Below, piece after piece: positions 17,338 to 27,885 of a DNA stretch of 64,000 nucleotides. The position numbers and the translations under genes were made by a program. Under the pieces are notes generated by a model. The model did no database searches. It was not told where the DNA came from and saw only the letters and a list, made by a program, of their open reading frames with translations. The stretch is taken from positions 496,001-560,000 of the forward strand of contig NZ_LTBL01000001.1 in assembly GCF_018687785.1 (NCBI RefSeq), in the 5' to 3' direction. Numbering within the stretch: the stretch's first letter is position 1; every line of letters starts with the position of its first letter. The stretch is from Methanovulcanius yangii. GTDB lineage: Archaea; Halobacteriota; Methanomicrobia; Methanomicrobiales; Methanomicrobiaceae.

Positions 17338-17802
17338 ATGGACGGGGTAAAGGCCAGGTTCGGGGATACGGTACGGGTCCATTTTACCACGGCGGATATG
17401 GAAGGGAATGTTCTCGAGTCCTCCCGCCCGGGAAATCCGCAGACTGTCGTTATTGGAGAGGGAACCATCAATCCCCTCTTTGAGGAAGCCGTAATCGGGT
17501 GTTCCTCCGGGGATGTCCGCACGGTTCGGCTGAGTGCCGATCAGGCATACGGGAAATACAGGAAACAGCTGATATTTACCCTGAAGAAAAAGACCCTCTC
17601 TCTCAAGGAGGAACCGGAACCCGGCCAAATCGTTGTGATATCCCTGCCGTCAGGCCAAAAGACCCACGCAGTGGTCAGGGAAGTGAAGGCAACGAAAATT
17701 GTGGTGGATGCCAACCATCCCTATGCCGGAAAGGACCTGATCTATACCCTTGAACTGGTTGATGTTCAGTCCCGCCCCCCGGGTGGTTCCGAGACGCTCT
17801 GA
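17338..17802 (+). CDS. FKBP-type peptidyl-prolyl isomerase, cytosolic
   Basis: The 154-residue protein has the FKBP/SlyD layout without a signal peptide: GDTVRVHFTTADMEGNVLES, GEGTINPLFEEAVIGCSSGD, an IF-like insert (about 65-120), and the closing NHPYAGKDLIYTLELV. It is a partial paralogue of the preceding lipoprotein, so the operon supplies a folding enzyme on each side of the membrane. The start may be ATG 17338 or ATG 17326, and neither has a strong ribosome site. The 3' end overlaps the convergent cutA gene by 37 bases. Confidence 0.9.
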   Translation: MDGVKARFGDTVRVHFTTADMEGNVLESSRPGNPQTVVIGEGTINPLFEEAVIGCSSGDVRTVRLSADQAYGKYRKQLIFTLKKKTLSLKEEPEPGQIVVISLPSGQKTHAVVREVKATKIVVDANHPYAGKDLIYTLELVDVQSRPPGGSETL

Positions 17803-18107
17803 AGCACCCACGCCAGATACGACTCCGTTCCCTGCGACACCGGAACTCCCAGAATTTCCGGCACATCGTACGGGTGCAGGGTCCGTATCCGATTCTCAAT
17901 CTCGGAAAATTTTTCAGGGGTTGTTTTCATCATCATCAGGAGTTCGCGCTCTGTACAGAAATTCTCCTCCCAGATATACATTGATCGTACCGGGATGAGA
18001 TTGATACAGGCTACCAGATGTTCATTGACAAGGGCGTGTCCGATGTCATATGCCACATGTTCAGGGGCGGTGGACATGACAATCATCAGGGATGGATCTT
18101 CGGGCAT
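17766..18107 (-). CDS. cutA: CutA1 family divalent-ion tolerance protein
   Basis: CutA1 is a small, very stable trimeric ferredoxin-like protein with an unclear role in metal tolerance. The 113-residue product shows the family pattern MIVMSTAPEHVAYDIGHALV, VACINLIPVRSMYIWE, and LHPYDVPEILGVPVSQG. Length is typical. The C-terminal 12 codons overlap the end of the FKBP gene on the other strand. Confidence 0.93.
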   Translation of the reverse strand: MPEDPSLMIVMSTAPEHVAYDIGHALVNEHLVACINLIPVRSMYIWEENFCTERELLMMMKTTPEKFSEIENRIRTLHPYDVPEILGVPVSQGTESYLAWVLQSVSEPPGGRD

Positions 18108-18144
18108 ATTCGTATCTCCTCATTCCTGAATGGAATACGAGATG

Positions 18145-18179
18145 AAAAATCCTTCTCCCCGAATCAAAGAAGGGGAAGG
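18145..18179 (-). terminator. Hairpin plus T-run at the end of feoB
   Basis: On the minus strand CCTT-CCCC pairs with GGGG-AG-AAGG around an 11-base loop that includes the feoB stop codon, and is followed by ATTTTTC. This is an intrinsic-terminator-like structure, with a 2-base bulge. The T-run alone could also be a site for FttA-type termination. Confidence 0.45.
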
Positions 18180-20017
18180 AGGATGTTGATGAGGATGCCA
18201 ATTCCCATACCCAGGAGAAGGGTATATGCAGATACCAGACAGGCAATCTTTATTCCCATTTCCCTGTACAGGACTGCAATCGTCGATATACACGGGACGA
18301 AGAGGACGCTGACGATTGCAAAGGTGTAGAGCTGTATTCCGGTCATGACCGCCCCGAGATCGGCCGTCCCCGCGAGGACTGCCAGCGTCTCGAATGCCAT
18401 CTCTTTTCTGAGAATCCCGAAGATGAGTGCGGTGGATGCATAATCCGGAAGTCCGAGGGCATTTTCCATGAATGATGCAAATATGTCCTGGAACGCCTGT
18501 ATGGTCCCGGTATATTGGAGAATGCCGAGGAATATACTGCTGACAATCAGGATCGGCATCGCAATGAAGAGGAACTCCTTCATCCGCAGCCATGCACGCT
18601 TCAGGGACTGTCTGGGATCCGGTTTTCGAAGAGGCGCCATTTCCAGAATCATGCCGAACTGTTCACCGGGAGTAAACCGGGTAAGAACCAGCCCGGTCAG
18701 TATGATCAGGAGAAATACGATCAGGTAGATGGAAAATGCCCAGCCGATCCCCACAAATACCGCAACAATACCGGCGATGATAACCGTGCGTGCGGAACAG
18801 GGAACCATTGTAATCAGAAATGCGGCGATGACACGTTCCCGTTTTGACAGTTGTCGGATACTCATGATTGCCGGGACATTGCAGCCAAGGCCGAGCACCA
18901 GAGGGATGAGCGCCTGACCATGCATGCCCACCTTGTGCATGGCACGGTCGGCGAGGAATGACGCACGGGTCATATACCCGGTATCCTCGAGAATCGAGAT
19001 GAGGATGTAGAAGGTAAAGACAAAGGGAAAGGCGATTCCCAGACCCGCCTGTATGGCGATGACAAGGGAGAAGAGCACCTGTTCCCAGAATGGTGAAAGA
19101 CCTGCCGCCAAAAGAGGGGTGATGAAGTAGATGTCGAAGAATTCAACGATGAGTTCTTCCATCCATGAACCGACAAAGAAGACCGTCAGGAGGAGGGAGA
19201 AGAGAATGGCAATCATGATCGGAATGCCGGGGAAGGCACGCGTCAGGATGCTGTCGATATCAATGCGCTGCCGCGGATGTCTGGTGGTAACGATGGATTC
19301 GGCGATCTTTGCCGCTTCATTATGCCTGTTGGTGGCAATGATCTGCTGAACGGACATTCGGTGCTGTTCTTCGATCTCGTCACTGATGGTCTGGGCTGCT
19401 TCTATGAGCTCGCTGTTCTCTCCAAGGCCCTGCAGGGCATAGAGTGCCTCCAGCCGCGAACATCCGGTAAGTTTTCCGAGACTTCTGACGGCGGCCTCGA
19501 TATGCCGGTCAAAGGGGACCTTGTGGCTGATCCTGCACGCCCCTGAGAGGGCACAGGGGATGATGTCCCCTACATTTTTTCCTTCGTTTGCCGCCGTCGC
19601 GATGATGTTGCAGCCGAAGATGTCCGCCATATGCGCAAAGTCGATCTCAATTCCCTCTTTTTCTGCCTCATCCATCATATTGACGACGATGACCGCGGGG
19701 ATGGTATACTCCGCAAACTGGAGGAGAAGATAGAGATTGCGCTCGAGCTGCATGGCATTGAGCACCACAACGACGGCATCGAGGTTGCTGGAGAGGAGAT
19801 GATTTCTCACCTGAATTTCTTCGTCGGAGGTGCCGTCGAGTGAATAGATGCCCGGGAAGTCCGTCACCTCGATCATCTCCCTCTGGTAGCAGACGTTGCC
19901 GGAGAAGAGATCGACGGTAGTCCCGGGGAAATTGCTTATTTCAACACCTATTCCCGTGAGTTGGTTGAAGATCAGGGATTTGCCGACATTGGGATTGCCG
20001 ATCAATCCGATCTTCAT
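18164..20017 (-). CDS. feoB: Ferrous iron transporter FeoB
   Basis: FeoB imports Fe2+ through a membrane domain controlled by an N-terminal GTPase. The 617-residue protein shows G1 GNPNVGKS (about residues 7-14), the switch I SNFPGTTVD, and G3 DFPGIY. A helical linker follows and then eight or so membrane segments from about residue 265. The Gate-like Cys motif VLGLGCNVPAIM and MVPCSARTVI are present. The gene overlaps the DtxR-FeoA gene by 4 bases, so regulator and transporter are coupled. Confidence 0.96.
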   Translation of the reverse strand: MKIGLIGNPNVGKSLIFNQLTGIGVEISNFPGTTVDLFSGNVCYQREMIEVTDFPGIYSLDGTSDEEIQVRNHLLSSNLDAVVVVLNAMQLERNLYLLLQFAEYTIPAVIVVNMMDEAEKEGIEIDFAHMADIFGCNIIATAANEGKNVGDIIPCALSGACRISHKVPFDRHIEAAVRSLGKLTGCSRLEALYALQGLGENSELIEAAQTISDEIEEQHRMSVQQIIATNRHNEAAKIAESIVTTRHPRQRIDIDSILTRAFPGIPIMIAILFSLLLTVFFVGSWMEELIVEFFDIYFITPLLAAGLSPFWEQVLFSLVIAIQAGLGIAFPFVFTFYILISILEDTGYMTRASFLADRAMHKVGMHGQALIPLVLGLGCNVPAIMSIRQLSKRERVIAAFLITMVPCSARTVIIAGIVAVFVGIGWAFSIYLIVFLLIILTGLVLTRFTPGEQFGMILEMAPLRKPDPRQSLKRAWLRMKEFLFIAMPILIVSSIFLGILQYTGTIQAFQDIFASFMENALGLPDYASTALIFGILRKEMAFETLAVLAGTADLGAVMTGIQLYTFAIVSVLFVPCISTIAVLYREMGIKIACLVSAYTLLLGMGIGILINILLPLL

Positions 20018-20667
20018 GAAAGTTTCTCCACAAAGACTGTAGAGGCAATTTCCGGACTGATTGCTATATCGCTATCCTTTATTTCAACAACGAGAGCTCC
20101 GTTGGAAAGCCGTCTCCTGATGATAATTTCTTCACCGGGGATGATACCTATGTCATTGAGCCTGCTTGCCCGTTTCGGGCCGCCGACCATGAGCACCCGC
20201 AGATGGTCGCCTTCATGAAATTCCTTCAGGGTGGGGAGATCGATATCGAATCTGCATCCGCCCCGGCGATGCATAAAGTGCCCATGGGAGGGCGGCATCG
20301 TGTGCCGTTTCAGGTGGTGCTGGAGGCGGCGGATGGTTTCATTTGAGGCGTTGTGCTCCAGAGCACATGCCTCCCGGGATGCCTTTTCCGGATCGATGCC
20401 CAGCATTTCTGTGAGAAATGACTCGAGAACCCGGTGTTTCCTCTGTACGCATTCCCCTCTGCGCCGCCCCTCGTCAGTAAGGCGGATGGTGGTGTTGTCT
20501 TCTATGACAAGTTCGCCCTCTTCCTCCATGTGGCGGAGATCGGAGACTACCTGTTCTTCGGACCGTTCAAGAGTCTCGGCCAGTATACCAATGCTCTTCT
20601 CGTCAAGGGAAGAAATATTGTGAGTCAGAAGAGCCTCGAGGTAATCCTCATGCTTCGAGATATGCAT
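20014..20667 (-). CDS. DtxR-family iron regulator fused to FeoA domain
   Basis: ATG 20667 gives 217 residues. The N-terminal winged helix (about 1-60) and the dimerisation/metal region KHRVLESFLTEMLG (about 78-91) with EACALEHNAS match DtxR/MntR regulators. A His-rich stretch (HHLKRHTMPPSHGHFMHRR, about 116-134) follows. The C-terminal 75 residues form a FeoA/SH3 domain. It probably senses Fe2+ or Mn2+ and represses its own operon with feoB. A longer frame to 20718 lacks family sequence at its start. No separate feoA gene lies nearby, so this FeoA domain may also touch FeoB. Confidence 0.88.
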   Translation of the reverse strand: MHISKHEDYLEALLTHNISSLDEKSIGILAETLERSEEQVVSDLRHMEEEGELVIEDNTTIRLTDEGRRRGECVQRKHRVLESFLTEMLGIDPEKASREACALEHNASNETIRRLQHHLKRHTMPPSHGHFMHRRGGCRFDIDLPTLKEFHEGDHLRVLMVGGPKRASRLNDIGIIPGEEIIIRRRLSNGALVVEIKDSDIAISPEIASTVFVEKLS

Positions 20668-20738
20668 AAACCAAACAAATTGCGACCGTTGATACAATAA
20701 TAGTATGGTCCTTTCCAAAACGAAGAGAACGGGATATC

Positions 20739-21365
20739 ATGGATACACAGAGAACGCCTTCATTGCTGCTGCACGGCCCGCCGTTTTATATGCCTGAGTT
20801 CGAGGATGCCTACCGGTATATCATTGAAGAATATGAGGTTGAACCACGCAGGATCGGGATATTTATCCCCTGCGCGGTACGAAAACCGTACAGTTCCTCT
20901 CCCAGTCACCGACTGTTCAGGAAGATATTCAGTGAGGTGTTCGAAGATGCCGACTATCACGTAACCATCTTCGGGACATGCGGGACCGTCCCTGCCGAGC
21001 TGGAGTTGATGTACCCCTATGCCCAGTACCACTATATGCTTGGGAAATGCCCGGATCCGCGGATCAAAATGGATTTCCTGAAGATCGAGACCTACCGGCT
21101 GAGGGGATATCTGGAAAAGACGCGGGATATCTATGATCACCGTATTGCCTATTGTATCGGTATCTTCCGGGAAGCGATGATCCGGGCTGTGGAGGAGACC
21201 GGCATTCCCGTAACACTCTACCCGACGGTTCCGACCATTGAGCGGATGTATGACGATGACTGCCCGTTTCCGGAGGGCAGCCTCTCCATGCAGGAGTATA
21301 TCGATGAATTCCGCGAGGGGCTGATATTGGTCAGAAGCCTCGCTGGAACCGTCAGGAATCCGTAA
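20739..21365 (+). CDS. DUF5591 protein, archaeosine-synthase-related
   Basis: This 208-residue soluble protein contains IGIFIPCAVRKPYSSSPSHRLF (about residues 42-63), a signature I associate with the DUF5591 domain found in archaeal TGT-related and archaeosine synthase (ArcS) proteins. Only that domain is present here; the PUA and TGT parts are missing. A stand-alone domain might act in tRNA modification or another amidotransfer reaction, but this is inference. The gene is divergent from the iron operon, and its 3' end overlaps uvrB by 14 bases. Confidence 0.65.
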   Translation: MDTQRTPSLLLHGPPFYMPEFEDAYRYIIEEYEVEPRRIGIFIPCAVRKPYSSSPSHRLFRKIFSEVFEDADYHVTIFGTCGTVPAELELMYPYAQYHYMLGKCPDPRIKMDFLKIETYRLRGYLEKTRDIYDHRIAYCIGIFREAMIRAVEETGIPVTLYPTVPTIERMYDDDCPFPEGSLSMQEYIDEFREGLILVRSLAGTVRNP

Positions 21366-23286
21366 TATCCGATTGCAGCCGCCGAATCTGTTCCCGCAGT
21401 ACAATAGCCCGCTCGAAATCAAGTCGTTCCGCCGCCGCCTGCATCTCCGCCTCCAGTTCTATGATGAGGTTGGGGAGTTCCGCCTTTGGAAGGTGCCGGG
21501 TGTCGGTGATCTCGACCTCCTTTTCCCGGATGGGTTTCTGGATGGTGCGGGGGACGATGCCGTGCTCCCGGTTGAATTGTACCTGCATCTCCCTGCGCCG
21601 ACGGGTCTCAGCGATAGCCCGTTTCATCGAATCTGTATCTTCATCGGCGTAGAGAATCACCTTTGAATTCTCGTTGCGGGCTGCCCGTCCAATTATCTGG
21701 ATGAGGGATCGTGCATCACGGAGAAATCCTTCCTTGTCCGCATCGAGAATGGCAATGAGGCCGACTTCCGGAATGTCCAGTCCTTCCCTGAGGAGATTGA
21801 TACCGACGAGGACATCGAAGGTGCCGAGCCGGAGTTCACGGATGATCTCCATCCGTTCGATGGTCTTGATATCCGAATGGAGATACCTGGTTTTGATGCC
21901 CTGCCCTGCAAGGTACTCGGTAAGTTCTTCGGCGAGTTTCTTGGTGAGCGTGGTGATGAGGATTCGATCTCCCCGTTCGATGATGGAGTGGATCTCCGCG
22001 AGAATATTCTGCGTCTGCCCCTCAATCGGACGAACCTCCACCTCCGGGTCGACGAGACCGGTCGGACGGATGATCTGTTCGACGGGATGTCCGGAGTGGC
22101 GAAGCTCATACTCGCCGGGGGTGGCAGAAACGAAGATCACCTGGCGCATGTACTCTTCGAACTCATGGAATTTCAACGGGCGGTTGTCATAGGCGGAGGG
22201 GAGGCGGAAGCCGTAATCGACAAGGGTTTTCTTCCGTGAGTAATCGCCGTTGAACATGCCGCGTACCTGGGGCAGCATCTGGTGACTCTCGTCGATGACC
22301 ATCAGGAAATCATCCGGGAAATAGTCCAGCAGGCAGAACGGTTTTTCCCCCTTCTGCCGGTGATCGAAGAACCGTGAATAGTTCTCGATGCCCTTGCAAT
22401 AGCCGGTCTCCTCGATCATCTCGATGTCGTAGAGGGTCCGCTGTTTGAGTCGGTGGGCTTCGAACGGACCCAGCAGCGGCAGGGTCTCCTCCAGTTCCTT
22501 TCGAATCTCCTCGACGGCCCCCGCCTTCTCCTCCTCGGGAATGACATAGTGGCGGGCAGGATAGACGAAGAAATACGACATGGTCTCGAGCCGTTCGTGG
22601 GTGGTCCGGTCGATCTCGGAGATCCGGTCGATCTCATCGCCGAAGAGTTCGACGCGGATGATGTTGTTGAAGTAGCCGGGGATGAAATCAATCGTGTCCC
22701 CTTTGACCCGGAATCTCCCGGGTAGGAGTTCGATGTCATTGCGTTCATACTGGATGTCGATGAGGCGTGAGAGAATCTCCCTTCGGTCGACAGGTTCCCC
22801 GACACTCAGTTCGAATCCGAGCTTCTCGAAGTTCTCGGGGTTGCCGAGACCGTAGATGGCCGACACAGAGGCTACGACGATGACATCGTCCCGTGAGAGA
22901 AGGGATGCCGTTGCGGCAAGGCGCATCTGTTCGATCTTCGGGTTGATGCTTGCATCCTTTTCGATATACTGATCTTTTTGTGGAATATAGGACTCGGGCT
23001 GGTAGTAGTCATAATAGGAGACGAAGTACTCCACCCTGTTGGACGGGAAGAAATCCTGAAATTCGTTGTAGAGCTGGGCCGCGAGGGTCTTGTTGTGGGC
23101 GAGGACGAGGGTGGGTTTCTGGACGTTCTGAATGACATTGGCAATGGTGTAGGTCTTTCCCGACCCGGTCACTCCCAGAAGGGTCTGGTACCGGTCCCCG
23201 TTTCGAATGCCTTCGGTCAGTTGCCTGATTGCATCCGGCTGTGATCCCTTCGGCGAGAACTCCGAGACCAGTTCAAACGATGTCAT
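21352..23286 (-). CDS. uvrB: Excinuclease ABC subunit B
   Basis: UvrB is the damage-verifying helicase-like subunit of bacterial-type nucleotide excision repair. The 644-residue protein has Walker A GVTGSGKTYT (about residues 39-48), the beta-hairpin region around YYDYYQPESYIPQ, and helicase motifs such as DESHQMLPQ. The C-terminal UVR motif that contacts UvrC is at about 605-640. The gene overlaps uvrC by 4 bases as ATGA. The bacterial origin of uvrABC in methanogens is well established. Confidence 0.97.
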   Translation of the reverse strand: MTSFELVSEFSPKGSQPDAIRQLTEGIRNGDRYQTLLGVTGSGKTYTIANVIQNVQKPTLVLAHNKTLAAQLYNEFQDFFPSNRVEYFVSYYDYYQPESYIPQKDQYIEKDASINPKIEQMRLAATASLLSRDDVIVVASVSAIYGLGNPENFEKLGFELSVGEPVDRREILSRLIDIQYERNDIELLPGRFRVKGDTIDFIPGYFNNIIRVELFGDEIDRISEIDRTTHERLETMSYFFVYPARHYVIPEEEKAGAVEEIRKELEETLPLLGPFEAHRLKQRTLYDIEMIEETGYCKGIENYSRFFDHRQKGEKPFCLLDYFPDDFLMVIDESHQMLPQVRGMFNGDYSRKKTLVDYGFRLPSAYDNRPLKFHEFEEYMRQVIFVSATPGEYELRHSGHPVEQIIRPTGLVDPEVEVRPIEGQTQNILAEIHSIIERGDRILITTLTKKLAEELTEYLAGQGIKTRYLHSDIKTIERMEIIRELRLGTFDVLVGINLLREGLDIPEVGLIAILDADKEGFLRDARSLIQIIGRAARNENSKVILYADEDTDSMKRAIAETRRRREMQVQFNREHGIVPRTIQKPIREKEVEITDTRHLPKAELPNLIIELEAEMQAAAERLDFERAIVLREQIRRLQSDITDS

Positions 23287-24833
23287 GCACCCACTTTCTT
23301 TTGACGGAGGAGGCGGTTATAGGTTATTGCAAACCGGTGCGCCTCGTCACGGATCTCCTGGACAAAGAGCGAGGCGGGGTCATGTTTTTTCACCGGAAGA
23401 GGGTGCGGAAAGCCGGGCACGAAGAGTTCCTCTTCCCGTTTTGCGATGGAGATGACGGGGACCTTTACCCCGAGTTCGTTGAGTGCCTCAACGGCCGAGG
23501 AGAGTTGTCCTTTTCCCCCGTCGATGATGATGAGGTCGGGAAGATCCTCTTCCTCATCGACCAGACGGCGGTACCTGCGGCTCACCACTTCATGGATGGC
23601 GGCAAAGTCGTCGATGCCCTCCACGGTCTGAATCTTAAAGCGCCGGTAATTCCGTTTGTCCGGCCGTCCGTATCGGAACTGCACCATCGATCCCACCATG
23701 GCGGTACCGGCGAGGTGCGAGATGTCGAAGCACTCGATGACATTGGGGGGGTCCGGGAGGCCGATTCGTTTCTGGAGGGACAGCACCTTCTTTTCTCCTC
23801 CGAAGAAGACCGTTTCGATGTTTCTGTCGACCAGATCGAGGAGATTCTTCTTCTCTCCCTTCAGGGGGATGGTGATAAGGACCTTTCTGCCCTTCTGTTC
23901 CGAGAGGAACTCCTGGAGAGCCTCTTCCGGAGGTTCCGGCAGGATGAGCTCGGATGGGGGTTCGTATTCCGAATAATACTGGACGAGGAATTCATCGACT
24001 GCGCCGTCCTTATAGTCAAAGATAAATTCCTGTTTTTCCCCGAGTGTTCCTTTGAAGACGGAGAAGAGCATCAGGTAGACGACATTCTGCCGGACGGTAT
24101 AGCTGATGATATCCTCATCGGTTCTCTTCTTCCGGTCGATATGTTGCCGGGTGGAGAGATGACGGATTGCCTGTATCTGGTCCCGAATGTCCAGCGCCCG
24201 TTCAAACTCCTGATCCCGGGAGAGTGCCATCATCTCCTCCTCCAGCGAACGGATCAGTCCGGCGGCATTTCCCTTCAGTACCTCCTCTGCCCGTCCGACC
24301 TGGATGGCATATGTCTCTTCGCTGATCGTTCCCTTGCATGGAGCACTGCATGTTCCGATATGGTAGCGCAGGCAGGGGCGTTTCGGCATTCTGCGGCATG
24401 AGCGAAGTTTGAACGTCTTTTTCACAACCTGGAGAACATGATCCCTCTCCTTTCCGGAGACAAAGGGGCCAAAGCGGGTTCCGCTCCCCTGTTTCCCACG
24501 GGCAATCCCGATGCGGGGGAACGGGCCGTCGCTCAGGGAGATGAATGCATAGCTCTTCGAATCCTTGAGGTCGATGTTGTATTTCGGGCGATACCGTTTG
24601 ATGAGAGAGTTTTCAAGAATCAGTGCCTCGACTTCCGTATCGGTAACGATATAGTCGATGTCACGGATGGAACGAATCAGGGCGGCGGTCTTCGGGTCGT
24701 GATCCGATTTGGTGAAGTAACTGGCTACCCGCTTTTTCAGGTTCTTTGCCTTGCCGACATAGATGACCGTCCCGTCGTCGTCTTTATAGAGGTAGCAGCC
24801 GGGGAGATCGGGAAGGGAGCGGTAGTCAGTCAT
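23283..24833 (-). CDS. uvrC: Excinuclease ABC subunit C, lacking C-terminal HhH domain
   Basis: UvrC makes both incisions in excision repair. The start [12 protein letters not shown] at 24833 gives 516 residues; a longer frame to 24893 would extend into uvrA. The GIY-YIG nuclease ([20 protein letters not shown]), the central UVR motif and the RNase H-like endonuclease ([22 protein letters not shown]) are all present. The protein stops shortly after RDEAHRFAI, where bacterial UvrC continues with a tandem helix-hairpin-helix domain, so it is about 90 residues shorter. The stop overlaps the uvrB start, so this is a natural end and not a window artefact. Confidence 0.95.
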   Translation of the reverse strand: MTDYRSLPDLPGCYLYKDDDGTVIYVGKAKNLKKRVASYFTKSDHDPKTAALIRSIRDIDYIVTDTEVEALILENSLIKRYRPKYNIDLKDSKSYAFISLSDGPFPRIGIARGKQGSGTRFGPFVSGKERDHVLQVVKKTFKLRSCRRMPKRPCLRYHIGTCSAPCKGTISEETYAIQVGRAEEVLKGNAAGLIRSLEEEMMALSRDQEFERALDIRDQIQAIRHLSTRQHIDRKKRTDEDIISYTVRQNVVYLMLFSVFKGTLGEKQEFIFDYKDGAVDEFLVQYYSEYEPPSELILPEPPEEALQEFLSEQKGRKVLITIPLKGEKKNLLDLVDRNIETVFFGGEKKVLSLQKRIGLPDPPNVIECFDISHLAGTAMVGSMVQFRYGRPDKRNYRRFKIQTVEGIDDFAAIHEVVSRRYRRLVDEEEDLPDLIIIDGGKGQLSSAVEALNELGVKVPVISIAKREEELFVPGFPHPLPVKKHDPASLFVQEIRDEAHRFAITYNRLLRQKKVGA

Positions 24834-27639
24834 GTACTTCGAGCATGTGGCGCAGGAACTGCCCTGTGTAACTCCGGGGGGTCCGGGCGACATCTTCCGG
24901 GGTACCTGTTGCGATGATCTCTCCTCCGCCGTCGCCGCCTCCCGGTCCGAGATCGATGATATGATCGGCCGATTTGATCACATCGAGGTTGTGTTCGATT
25001 ACGATGACCGAATTGCCCATCTCCACGAGTTCATTCAGGACCGATATCAGCTTCTTGACATCATGAAAGTGAAGTCCGGTCGTCGGCTCATCGAGGAGGT
25101 AGCAGGTCTGCCCGGTCGCACGTTTCGAGAGCTCCCTCGTCAGCTTGATCCGCTGGGCCTCTCCTCCCGAGAGGGTGGTTGAACTCTGGCCGAGCTTGAT
25201 GTAACCGAGACCCACCTTCTGGAGGGTTTCGAGTTTCTTCATGATGGACGGGATGCTGGAGAAGAGCTCGCATGCCTCGTCGACCGTCATATCGAGAACC
25301 TCGGCGATGGATTTTCCCTTGAATTTGACCTCGAGGGTTTCGGCGTTGTACCGCGTCCCCTTGCACTCCTCGCACTCCACGTACACGTCGGGGAGGAAAT
25401 TCATCTCAATTTTTATAAGGCCGTCTCCGGAGCATCCTTCGCATCGTCCGCCCTTCACATTGAAGGAGAACCGACCCGGTTTGTACCCCCGCATCTTTGC
25501 CTCCTTCGTCTCTGCAAATACCTTGCGGATCTCATCGAACAGCTTCGTATACGTTGCGGGGTTCGAACGGGGTGTCCTGCCGATGGGGCTTTGATCGATG
25601 ACGATCACCTTGTCGACAGGCGTGTCGAAGGTGAGCGTGTCGTAGGTGCCCGGCTGCATCCGGGAATGGTGGATCTCCTTCATCAGCGCCCGGTACAGGG
25701 TATCATATATGAGGGTTGACTTCCCGGAACCCGACATGCCGGTGATGACCGTGAAAAGGCCGATGGGAATTTCTGCGGAGACGTCTTTCAGGTTGTTCTG
25801 GCGGCAGCCGGTCAGGTGGATATACTGGTCTGTGGTCCGCCGAACAGGCGGAACGGGTATGATCTCCGTCCGGGCGAGGTACCGGCCGGTCAGGGATTCC
25901 GGGTTCTTTTCTATTGCGTCGGGGGTACCCTCTGCGACGACCCGCCCTCCATGGATTCCTGCTCCCGGCCCCATATCAACGACATAGTCTGCCATGCGGA
26001 TGGTATCCTCGTCATGTTCCACGACGACCAGAGTGTTGCCGAGGTCACGAAGTTTCTGGAGCGTTTCGATGAGGCGGTGGTTGTCCCGCTGATGCAGCCC
26101 GATGGAGGGTTCGTCGAGGACATAGAGGACGCCCATCAGGTTGGAACCGATCTGGGTGGCAAGGCGTATCCGCTGGGCTTCACCCCCGGAGAGGGTGCCT
26201 GCACTGCGCGCGAGGGTCAGGTATCCGAGACCGACCTGTTCGAGGAAGGTGAGGCGTGATTTGATCTCCTTTATCACCAGCCGGGCGATTTCCTGTTCCC
26301 GTGGCGTAAGGTCGAGGTCGCGGAAGAATGCGAGACATCCCGTAATGGAGAGGGTGGTGACATCCACGATGGACTTGTCGCCCACCTTGACGGCGAGTAC
26401 CTTCTCCTTGAGACGACGGCCGTGGCAGGCGGGGCAGTCGGAGATACGCATGAACTTTTCCAGTTCCTTTTGCCGGTATTCGGATTTTGTCTGCTTGTAG
26501 AGGCGTTCAGCCTGGGGGAGGAGGCCTTCCCATTTCCCCTTATGGGACCAGTGCGCATCACCGTCCTTCATCCGCATGTCGAAGCGGATGTTCTCCGGGG
26601 AGCCATACATCAGGGCATTATACTGCTTCTCCGTGAGATCGCGGATAGGGGTGAAGATATCAAACCCGAAGTGGGCGGCGACTGCCGCGAGATACTGGAT
26701 GCGGTAGCCGTCAAGGAAATTCCGATAGGTGGCGACGGCCCCATCCGAGATGGACTTCTCCTGATCGGGAATGATGAGGTCGGGATCAAATTCCATCCTG
26801 AACCCCAGACCGTTGCATTCCTCGCAGGCCCCGAAGGGGCTGTTGAAGGAAAACATCCGGGGCTGGAGCTCCTCAAATGACATTCCACAGACCGGACAGG
26901 CCATATGGGAAGAATACATCCGCTCATCTTCGTCATCTCCCCCCATGACGATGACAAGGCCCCCGGATTTGTTCAGTGCTTCTTCGACGGCCTCCACGAG
27001 GCGGGACCGGTCGCCGGGACTGAGGCGGTCGATGACCACGTCGATGTCATGCTTCACATACCGTTCGAGGGTTATCTCCTCATCGGTTCGTACGATTTGG
27101 CCATCCACCCGTGCACGGACATACCCCTCCTTGTCGAGGTCACGGAGGAGCTGCTGGTAGGTTCCTTTTTTTTGCCGGATGACCGGGGCGAGAATCGTCA
27201 CCTGATCGCCATAATCTGCAGAGATGGCGTCCGCGATCTTTTCAGGCGACCGGGACTCGATCCTGGTGCCGTGCTCGGGGCAGTAGGGGATGCCGATCCG
27301 TGCATACAGGAGGCGCAGGTAGTCATAGATCTCGGTGACGGTCCCCACCGTACTCCGCGGGTTTTTGGAGGTGGTCTTCTGCTCGATGGAGATGGCGGGG
27401 GAGAGACCGTCGATCGAGTCCACGTCCGGTTTGTTCATCAGGCCGAGGAACTGGCGGGCGTAGGAGGAGAGGGACTCCACGTACCTGCGCTGCCCCTCTG
27501 CATAGATGGTGTCGAAGGCAAGAGTGGATTTCCCGGAGCCGGAGACGCCGGTGATTACAATGAGTTTGTCGCGCGGGAGCTCTATTGTGATATTCTGGAG
27601 GTTGTGCTCACGTGCTCCACGGATCGTAATGTTTTTCAT
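24826..27639 (-). CDS. uvrA: Excinuclease ABC subunit A
   Basis: UvrA finds DNA damage as a dimer with two ABC ATPase modules. The 937-residue protein has Walker [10 protein letters not shown] (near residue 31) and GMSGSGKST (near 630). ABC signatures ([11 protein letters not shown] and [11 protein letters not shown]) and Zn-binding CxxC pairs (CPVC...[12 protein letters not shown]...CEEC) are also present. It is the first gene of the order uvrA-uvrC-uvrB, with 8 bases of overlap into uvrC. The upstream region 27640-27705 is shared with a divergent small gene. Confidence 0.97.
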   Translation of the reverse strand: MKNITIRGAREHNLQNITIELPRDKLIVITGVSGSGKSTLAFDTIYAEGQRRYVESLSSYARQFLGLMNKPDVDSIDGLSPAISIEQKTTSKNPRSTVGTVTEIYDYLRLLYARIGIPYCPEHGTRIESRSPEKIADAISADYGDQVTILAPVIRQKKGTYQQLLRDLDKEGYVRARVDGQIVRTDEEITLERYVKHDIDVVIDRLSPGDRSRLVEAVEEALNKSGGLVIVMGGDDEDERMYSSHMACPVCGMSFEELQPRMFSFNSPFGACEECNGLGFRMEFDPDLIIPDQEKSISDGAVATYRNFLDGYRIQYLAAVAAHFGFDIFTPIRDLTEKQYNALMYGSPENIRFDMRMKDGDAHWSHKGKWEGLLPQAERLYKQTKSEYRQKELEKFMRISDCPACHGRRLKEKVLAVKVGDKSIVDVTTLSITGCLAFFRDLDLTPREQEIARLVIKEIKSRLTFLEQVGLGYLTLARSAGTLSGGEAQRIRLATQIGSNLMGVLYVLDEPSIGLHQRDNHRLIETLQKLRDLGNTLVVVEHDEDTIRMADYVVDMGPGAGIHGGRVVAEGTPDAIEKNPESLTGRYLARTEIIPVPPVRRTTDQYIHLTGCRQNNLKDVSAEIPIGLFTVITGMSGSGKSTLIYDTLYRALMKEIHHSRMQPGTYDTLTFDTPVDKVIVIDQSPIGRTPRSNPATYTKLFDEIRKVFAETKEAKMRGYKPGRFSFNVKGGRCEGCSGDGLIKIEMNFLPDVYVECEECKGTRYNAETLEVKFKGKSIAEVLDMTVDEACELFSSIPSIMKKLETLQKVGLGYIKLGQSSTTLSGGEAQRIKLTRELSKRATGQTCYLLDEPTTGLHFHDVKKLISVLNELVEMGNSVIVIEHNLDVIKSADHIIDLGPGGGDGGGEIIATGTPEDVARTPRSYTGQFLRHMLEVHD

Positions 27640-27705
27640 GGTTCGGTTGTCCCAATACTACGTGAGATACCCTAATAGAGTTAGAGGTTGGAGCAGCGTA
27701 AGTAT

Positions 27706-27885
27706 ATGACCAAAGAAATATCCGTCTGTGAATTTTGTGGAGAACCTGCAATCGGGGTTCAGATCCTCGGATGCTGCAAACAGGTGGTCTGTTACCGTCA
27801 TGCGGAATCACAGTTGCGTGAAATGAAACCCGGTGAACAGAAAAGCTGGGGAATATGCTATTTTGTCAGGTATGATGAGGAGTAA
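27706..27885 (+). CDS. 59-residue Cys-rich protein, unknown function
   Basis: ATG 27706 opens a 59-residue protein with a compact putative zinc site: CEFC at residues 8-11, GCC near 23, and CYRH near 29-32. It is acidic at the C-terminus (VRYDEE). The last 14 bases overlap the start of the hypoxanthine-DNA glycosylase gene, which implies coupled translation. It is divergent from uvrA. I do not recognise the family. The context suggests a DNA-repair-linked role. Confidence 0.6.
   Translation: MTKEISVCEFCGEPAIGVQILGCCKQVVCYRHAESQLREMKPGEQKSWGICYFVRYDEE

Noticed and set aside
23229-24401. 390-codon plus-strand frame opposite uvrC
   Set aside because: It is antisense to uvrC, with composition typical of a shadow frame.
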